Origin: Gammaproteobacteria bacterium
GTDB taxonomy: Bacteria > Pseudomonadota > Gammaproteobacteria > JAJDOJ01
Assembly (NCBI GenBank): GCA_022340215.1
Contig: JAJDOJ010000089.1
Location: forward strand, 1-41,751
Length of the DNA: 41,751 nucleotides
Direction: 5' to 3'
Shown: positions 34,045 through 41,751 of the stretch, in pieces
Position numbering within the stretch: position 1 is the stretch's first letter
How the letters are laid out: the number at the start of each line of letters is the position of its first letter
Made by a program: the position numbers and the translations under genes
The notes under the pieces: generated by a model
What the model saw: the letters and a program-made list of their open reading frames with translations, nothing else
The model's database searches: none
What the model was told of the DNA's origin: nothing

Positions 34045-34493
34045 GGCGGGTCCTGAGTGCAGCGAGCGTTGTACCCTACCTCCCGTGGGGATGCTTTGCA
34101 GCAAACTGGCGCTAAGTTATCCTATGCAAGCGAGATACCCCGCAATCGGTCAGGCGTCATCGGCGACCGGCACGGGACTCAGGAGTTCCACCAATCCGAC
34201 TCTCCCGCCGCTGCGTGCTGAGACCCTGGCGGGAGCAGCCTTCCGGGAGTGTGCCAGGCCCCGGGCCTTTCAGCCCCGATAGGCGCCCTGACACGGCCCG
34301 GGCCTCGGAGATTCGCGCGGCACGCAGGGTGCGGTCGCGGTGCCGGTGGACGAAGGTCGATACGCGAAACCGACATCCACCGTCCCGAAAGGGACGGGGG
34401 CGCGCTTTGGCTGCGCGTAGAATTCTACCCGTCCGGAGGTGTCAAACGACTCCGGCAACCCCGAAAATCGATGGCGAGAGGGTGAGTGATACA
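34045..34493. other. Long leader region of gltB
   Basis: About 450 bases between moaA and gltB, with no credible gene; the gltB frame stays open upstream, but codons before 34494 show no conserved glutamate synthase residues. Several short GC stem-loops are present, e.g. GTCCC-GAAA-GGGAC near 34381-34394 and GCGCGC/GCGCGT flanking TTTGGCT. TAGAAT at about 34419 might be a -10 element. The length suggests a regulatory leader, but I see no known riboswitch. Confidence 0.35.
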
Positions 34494-39140
<4,647 letters not shown>

Positions 39141-39144
39141 ATTT

Positions 39145-40599
39145 ATGGGCAAGCCGACAGGATTCATGGAGTACGATCGCCAGGAGCGGACCTACGCCCC
39201 GCCGTCGGACCGTATACAGAACTTCAAGGAGTTTGTCATCCCGCTGACCGACGACGATGTCAGCCGCCAGGGCGCCCGTTGCATGGATTGCGGGATCCCG
39301 TATTGCCACCAGGGATGTCCAGTCAACAACATCATTCCCGACTGGAACGATCTGGTATATCGGCAGGAATGGCGCCAGGCCCTCAAGGTCCTGCACTCGA
39401 CCAACAACTTCCCCGAATTCACGGGAAGGATCTGCCCGGCCCCCTGCGAAGCTGCGTGTACCCTGAACATCGACGACTCGCCGGTGACCATCAAGACAAT
39501 TGAGTGCTCGATCGTCGACAAGGGATGGGAAAACGGCTGGATCGAACCGGAGATCGCCCCGCATCGGACCGGTCGTAAGGTGGCCGTTGCGGGTTCGGGA
39601 CCCGCGGGCCTGGCCTGTGCGCAGCAACTGGCCAGAGCCGGCCACCATGTGGAGGTCTATGAAAAGAACGAAGGCATCGGGGGGCTGCTGCGTTTCGGTA
39701 TTCCGGACTTCAAGATGGATAAGGCGCTCATCGACCGGCGAATCGGACAGATGCGCGCCGAGGGCGTGCATTTTCATCCCAAGACCCATGTCGGGGTCGA
39801 CATGCCCGCGAAAAAGCTGCTGGAGCGTTTTGACGCCGTGATCTTGACCGGCGGCTCCGAACAGCCGCGCGATCTTCCCGTCGAGGGCAGGGAACTCGGC
39901 GGCGTCCACTTCGCCATGGAGTTCCTCGCACAGCAGAACCGCCGCCTTGCCGGTGTCGAGATCCCGGAAACGGAGGCCATCCTGGCGGCGGACAGGCACG
40001 TCGTCGTCATCGGCGGTGGCGATACCGGCTCGGACTGCATCGGCACGTCGATCCGGCAGGGCGCACTATCCGTCACCCAGCTCGAGATCCTCCCCAGGCC
40101 ACCGGAGAAGGAAGACAAGGGGCTCACCTGGCCAAACTGGCCCAACAAGCTGCGGACTTCCAGTTCCCAGGACGAGGGCTGCGAACGCAGGTGGTCGGTG
40201 ATCACGCGTCGCCTCACGGGTGACGGGCAGGGCAGCGTCGCCACCCTGCACGGCGCCGAGGTCTCATGGGAAAAGGACGAGACCGGCGCGTGGCGCATGA
40301 GCGAGGTCGAAGGGAGCGAATTCGAACTCAAGGCCGACCTCGTGCTGCTCGCGATGGGATTCGTCCATCCGGTGCACGAGGGGATGCTGGAGGAGATCGG
40401 CGTCGGACTGGATCCCCGTGGCAATGTCCAGGGGGACACCGAGGGGCCGGGTGCCTACCGTAGCTCGATCGACAAGGTATTCTCGGCGGGCGACATGCGC
40501 CGGGGCCAGAGCCTGGTCGTCTGGGCAATCCGCGAGGGCCGCCAATGCGCCCGAGCCGTCGACGAATACCTGATGGGATCCAGCGACCTGCCGCGCTGA
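39145..40599 (+). CDS. gltD: Glutamate synthase (NADPH) small subunit
   Basis: The 484-residue partner of GltB, which takes electrons from NADPH and passes them through FAD and 4Fe-4S clusters to the large subunit. N-terminal Cys clusters are [13 protein letters not shown] (46, 49, 54, 58) and CPAPCEAAC (near 97). The FAD-binding [17 protein letters not shown] is near 150 and the NADPH-binding [13 protein letters not shown] near 286. [18 protein letters not shown] and [18 protein letters not shown] are typical of GltD. ATG 39145 lies 4 bases after the gltB stop; AGGGAGG at 39127-39132, inside gltB, is the probable ribosome binding site. Confidence 0.96.
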   Translation: MGKPTGFMEYDRQERTYAPPSDRIQNFKEFVIPLTDDDVSRQGARCMDCGIPYCHQGCPVNNIIPDWNDLVYRQEWRQALKVLHSTNNFPEFTGRICPAPCEAACTLNIDDSPVTIKTIECSIVDKGWENGWIEPEIAPHRTGRKVAVAGSGPAGLACAQQLARAGHHVEVYEKNEGIGGLLRFGIPDFKMDKALIDRRIGQMRAEGVHFHPKTHVGVDMPAKKLLERFDAVILTGGSEQPRDLPVEGRELGGVHFAMEFLAQQNRRLAGVEIPETEAILAADRHVVVIGGGDTGSDCIGTSIRQGALSVTQLEILPRPPEKEDKGLTWPNWPNKLRTSSSQDEGCERRWSVITRRLTGDGQGSVATLHGAEVSWEKDETGAWRMSEVEGSEFELKADLVLLAMGFVHPVHEGMLEEIGVGLDPRGNVQGDTEGPGAYRSSIDKVFSAGDMRRGQSLVVWAIREGRQCARAVDEYLMGSSDLPR

Positions 40600-40639
40600 G
40601 CAGGGCCCTATCGCCCGCACCTCACCCGGTTCCAGCACC

Positions 40640-40656
40640 ACGGGGAGCCGCCCCGT
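40640..40656. terminator. Hairpin downstream of gltD
   Basis: ACGGGG-AGCCG-CCCCGT is a perfect 6-bp stem 40 bases after the gltD stop. No T-run follows, so termination here is only suggested by position. Confidence 0.3.
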
Positions 40657-40787
40657 CCGCTTGGCGCGAACGATGCCGTCTATACTCCCGAATTATCGTC
40701 TACGACAGGTAATGTCTGACATCAAGAAAATATGACAAAGAATAATCGATCGAGATATATTTTAATTCGTCCCATACTGAAGACGAG

Positions 40788-40985
40788 ATGTTGGACGATG
40801 ATCTTGAAAGAAAAGACATGGAAAACGCGATCCTAAAGGGCAAAATTGACAAGAAAATGACGCGTGACGAAAGAGGAACGAGGTACCGTATTGAGGGGCC
40901 AACAAGAGATGGTAGATTGATCCACGTAATATGTATGTTTCGGGAAGACATCAATCTCACAATCATCGCCGTGTACGCACTATAA
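40788..40985 (+). pseudogene. DUF4258 family toxin-like gene, probably broken at its 5' end
   Basis: From ATG 40788 a 65-residue protein is read: MLDDDLERKDMENAILKGKI, then RYRIEGPTRDGRLIHVICMF and a LTIIAVYAL ending. This is the pattern of DUF4258 (RelE-like superfamily), usually the toxin of YgiT/MqsA-type modules. The family's N-terminal strand and conserved SSH motif are encoded just upstream in the same frame (IYFNSSHTEDE, from about 40755), but no start codon serves them. ATG 40732 is one frame off, so a one-base deletion between 40740 and 40750 probably broke the gene. Base composition is AT-rich, unlike gltBD. If translation starts at 40788, the product lacks its first strand. Confidence 0.6.
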
Positions 40986-41185
40986 AGAACGTTAAGCGCC
41001 AACATTGGCTAAACAAAAAACTGTATATCGTTGAGAATGTACAAGCAGAGGTTTGCACAGAGCGTGGTGAGAGGGACTTCCATGCAAACACTCTAGATGC
41101 ACTTGATGCATATCTTTCCGAGCAGCATGTTGTAAAAGAACAGCTTAACGTTAAGGTCGTGAGTTTCAATCAGGCAATGGCTTGA
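40982..41185 (+). pseudogene. YgiT/MqsA-type antitoxin remnant
   Basis: Codons from about 40982 read HWLNKKLYIVENVQAEVC then TERGERDFHANTLDALDAYL, and end VKVVSFNQAMA at 41185. This is the second half of the short Zn-finger antitoxin that normally follows DUF4258 toxins. The first CxxC knuckle is missing. The second has Cys then Arg where Cys is expected (CTERGE for CxxCGE), so Zn binding is lost. The only ATG in frame (40931) lies inside the toxin gene. The module appears dead on both sides. Confidence 0.6.
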
Positions 41186-41275
41186 CACGCGGGTAAAGCT
41201 GACCGTCTACTGCGCATCGAGCTCGTAGCAATGCTAAGCCATCTTGCGGGCGCAGTAGGCGCCAGCTTGCCCGTG
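41186..41275. repeat. REP doublet / REPIN-like hairpin
   Basis: Arms of about 28 bases (41186-41215 and 41250-41275) pair across a 34-base loop, with CTACTGCGC/GCGCAGTAG perfect at the inner end and CACG-GGG-AA-GCTG conserved outward. On the minus strand the right arm reads CACGGGCAAGCTGGCGCCTA, close to Pseudomonas-type REP cores (GGGCAAGC..GCTCCTAC). Two REPs in inverted order would make a REPIN. An ordinary large hairpin between two transcription units is the alternative. Confidence 0.55.
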
Positions 41276-41305
41276 ACTTTATCGCGCCACTAGGATCTCA
41301 AGAAA

Positions 41306-41731
41306 ATGATAATTACGTTGAAGCTAGAAAGCGTGTTTGGGAGTTTTGATAAGGCGTCAGAGGATTGGTACAGGATGATTGAAATTGAATCTGACTCTGA
41401 TTTGGAGGCTTTGCATCTTTGTATACAAGATGCTGTAAATTTCGAGAACGATCACCTGTATGAATTTTTTATTGCGAACTCATTTCATAGCTCCGAGAAA
41501 AGAAGATTTGATAATGAAAATCAAGGATTGTGGGAACATTCAGTAGGCGACTTGTTTCCTTTGCCAAAAAACAAAAAGCTTTTTTACTTATTCGACTATG
41601 GAGATAGTTGGTATTTCAGAATCACTAAATCAAGAAAGAAGATAAAACAAAAAGAGGCTGGCGTAAGTTATCCAAGGGTCGTCGAAAAAATAGGAGAGAA
41701 TCCAGAGCAATATCCTGATCATGAGTATTAA
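41306..41731 (+). CDS. Plasmid pRiA4b ORF-3-like protein
   Basis: A 141-residue protein from ATG 41306. It follows the PF07929 pattern: an N-terminal strand (IITLKLESVFG), a helix with LEALHLCIQDAVNFENDHLY leading to EFFIANSFHS, then LFYLFDYGDSWYFRITKSRK and YPRVVEKIGENPEQYPDHEY. The Y-D-Y-G-D-x-W motif is the family signature. Members occur on mobile elements and plasmids and their role is unknown. The gene is strongly AT-rich and Lys/Ile-rich compared with gltBD and moaA, which supports recent transfer. It is complete; its stop lies 20 bases from the window end. Confidence 0.8.
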   Translation: MIITLKLESVFGSFDKASEDWYRMIEIESDSDLEALHLCIQDAVNFENDHLYEFFIANSFHSSEKRRFDNENQGLWEHSVGDLFPLPKNKKLFYLFDYGDSWYFRITKSRKKIKQKEAGVSYPRVVEKIGENPEQYPDHEY

Positions 41732-41735
41732 TTCA

Positions 41736-41751
41736 AGAAATCGCCTAGCTG
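41736..41751 (+). repeat. Possible terminus of the MITE-like element at the window edge
   Basis: AGAAATCGCCTA matches 12 bases of the right end of the element at 23916-24079, right after the stop of the preceding gene. It is too short to be sure, and the sequence ends here. Confidence 0.3.

Noticed and set aside
34215-34493. N-terminal extension of GltB by 93 residues
   Set aside because: The frame is open, but the extension has no conserved residues. The ATG at 34494 puts the catalytic Cys at position 22, as in other GltB proteins.
41186-41275. Integron attC site between small AT-rich genes
   Set aside because: The hairpin and the cassette-like genes suggested it, but no GTTRRRY core or complementary RYYYAAC lies at the ends of the palindrome. 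Nearby GTTAAGC at 40991 is not paired with the hairpin.

Overview
The window looks like a chromosomal segment of a GC-rich gammaproteobacterium. It carries the PqiA/PqiA/PqiB/PqiC membrane-lipid module, an AcrB-type RND pump, GltB/GltD of bacterial type, MoaA, DUF2092, DUF992 and DedA genes, and dispersed palindromic repeats of a kind I associate with Chromatiales-like genomes. The genus cannot be read from the sequence. Base composition is uneven: most of the window is clearly GC-rich, 23.3-31.5 kb is more moderate, and the last kilobase (from about 40.7 kb) is markedly AT-rich, suggesting recent acquisition.

Region 1 (1-7.7 kb) holds two tightly coupled helicase genes. The first is a very large SF2 helicase with Zn clusters, a DUF1998 domain and a restriction-endonuclease-like C-terminal part; its 5' end lies outside the window. 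One base after it comes a UvrD-like SF1 helicase with an N-terminal RelE/ParE-like domain. The pair has the look of an anti-phage defence operon and is the best candidate here for an undescribed system. Region 2 (7.7-8.6 kb) is a graveyard: the end of a MITE-like repeat, half a response-regulator receiver domain, and a decayed AraC-family regulator.

Region 3 (8.6-13.6 kb) contains a segmental duplication. A unit of AraC-family regulator (minus strand), divergent operator region and secreted two-OB-repeat protein (plus strand) occurs twice. In the left copy the regulator is broken. Both copies keep a phased array of three TTGTC half-sites. A predicted outer-membrane beta-barrel gene lies between the copies, and a small Gly/Asn/Pro repeat protein follows.

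Region 4 (13.8-17.7 kb) encodes exported proteins: a broken DUF1254/beta-propeller chimera, a DUF2092 protein and two small secreted proteins. Region 5 (18.1-21.8 kb) is the pqi operon, with two separate pqiA genes, pqiB and pqiC. Region 6 (21.8-31.5 kb) is mainly on the minus strand: a lipoprotein with a permuted papain-like peptidase domain, a DUF992 protein, a DedA protein, a small conserved protein, a potassium channel, and an RND pump with its adaptor. It also holds the one intact copy of the MITE-like element.

Region 7 (31.8-40.6 kb) has tRNA-Arg(CCU), an exported pentapeptide-repeat protein, moaA, and the gltB-gltD operon for ammonia assimilation. Region 8 (40.7-41.75 kb) is the AT-rich tail. 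It holds a decayed DUF4258/YgiT-type toxin-antitoxin pair, a REP-doublet hairpin and a pRiA4b ORF-3-like gene.
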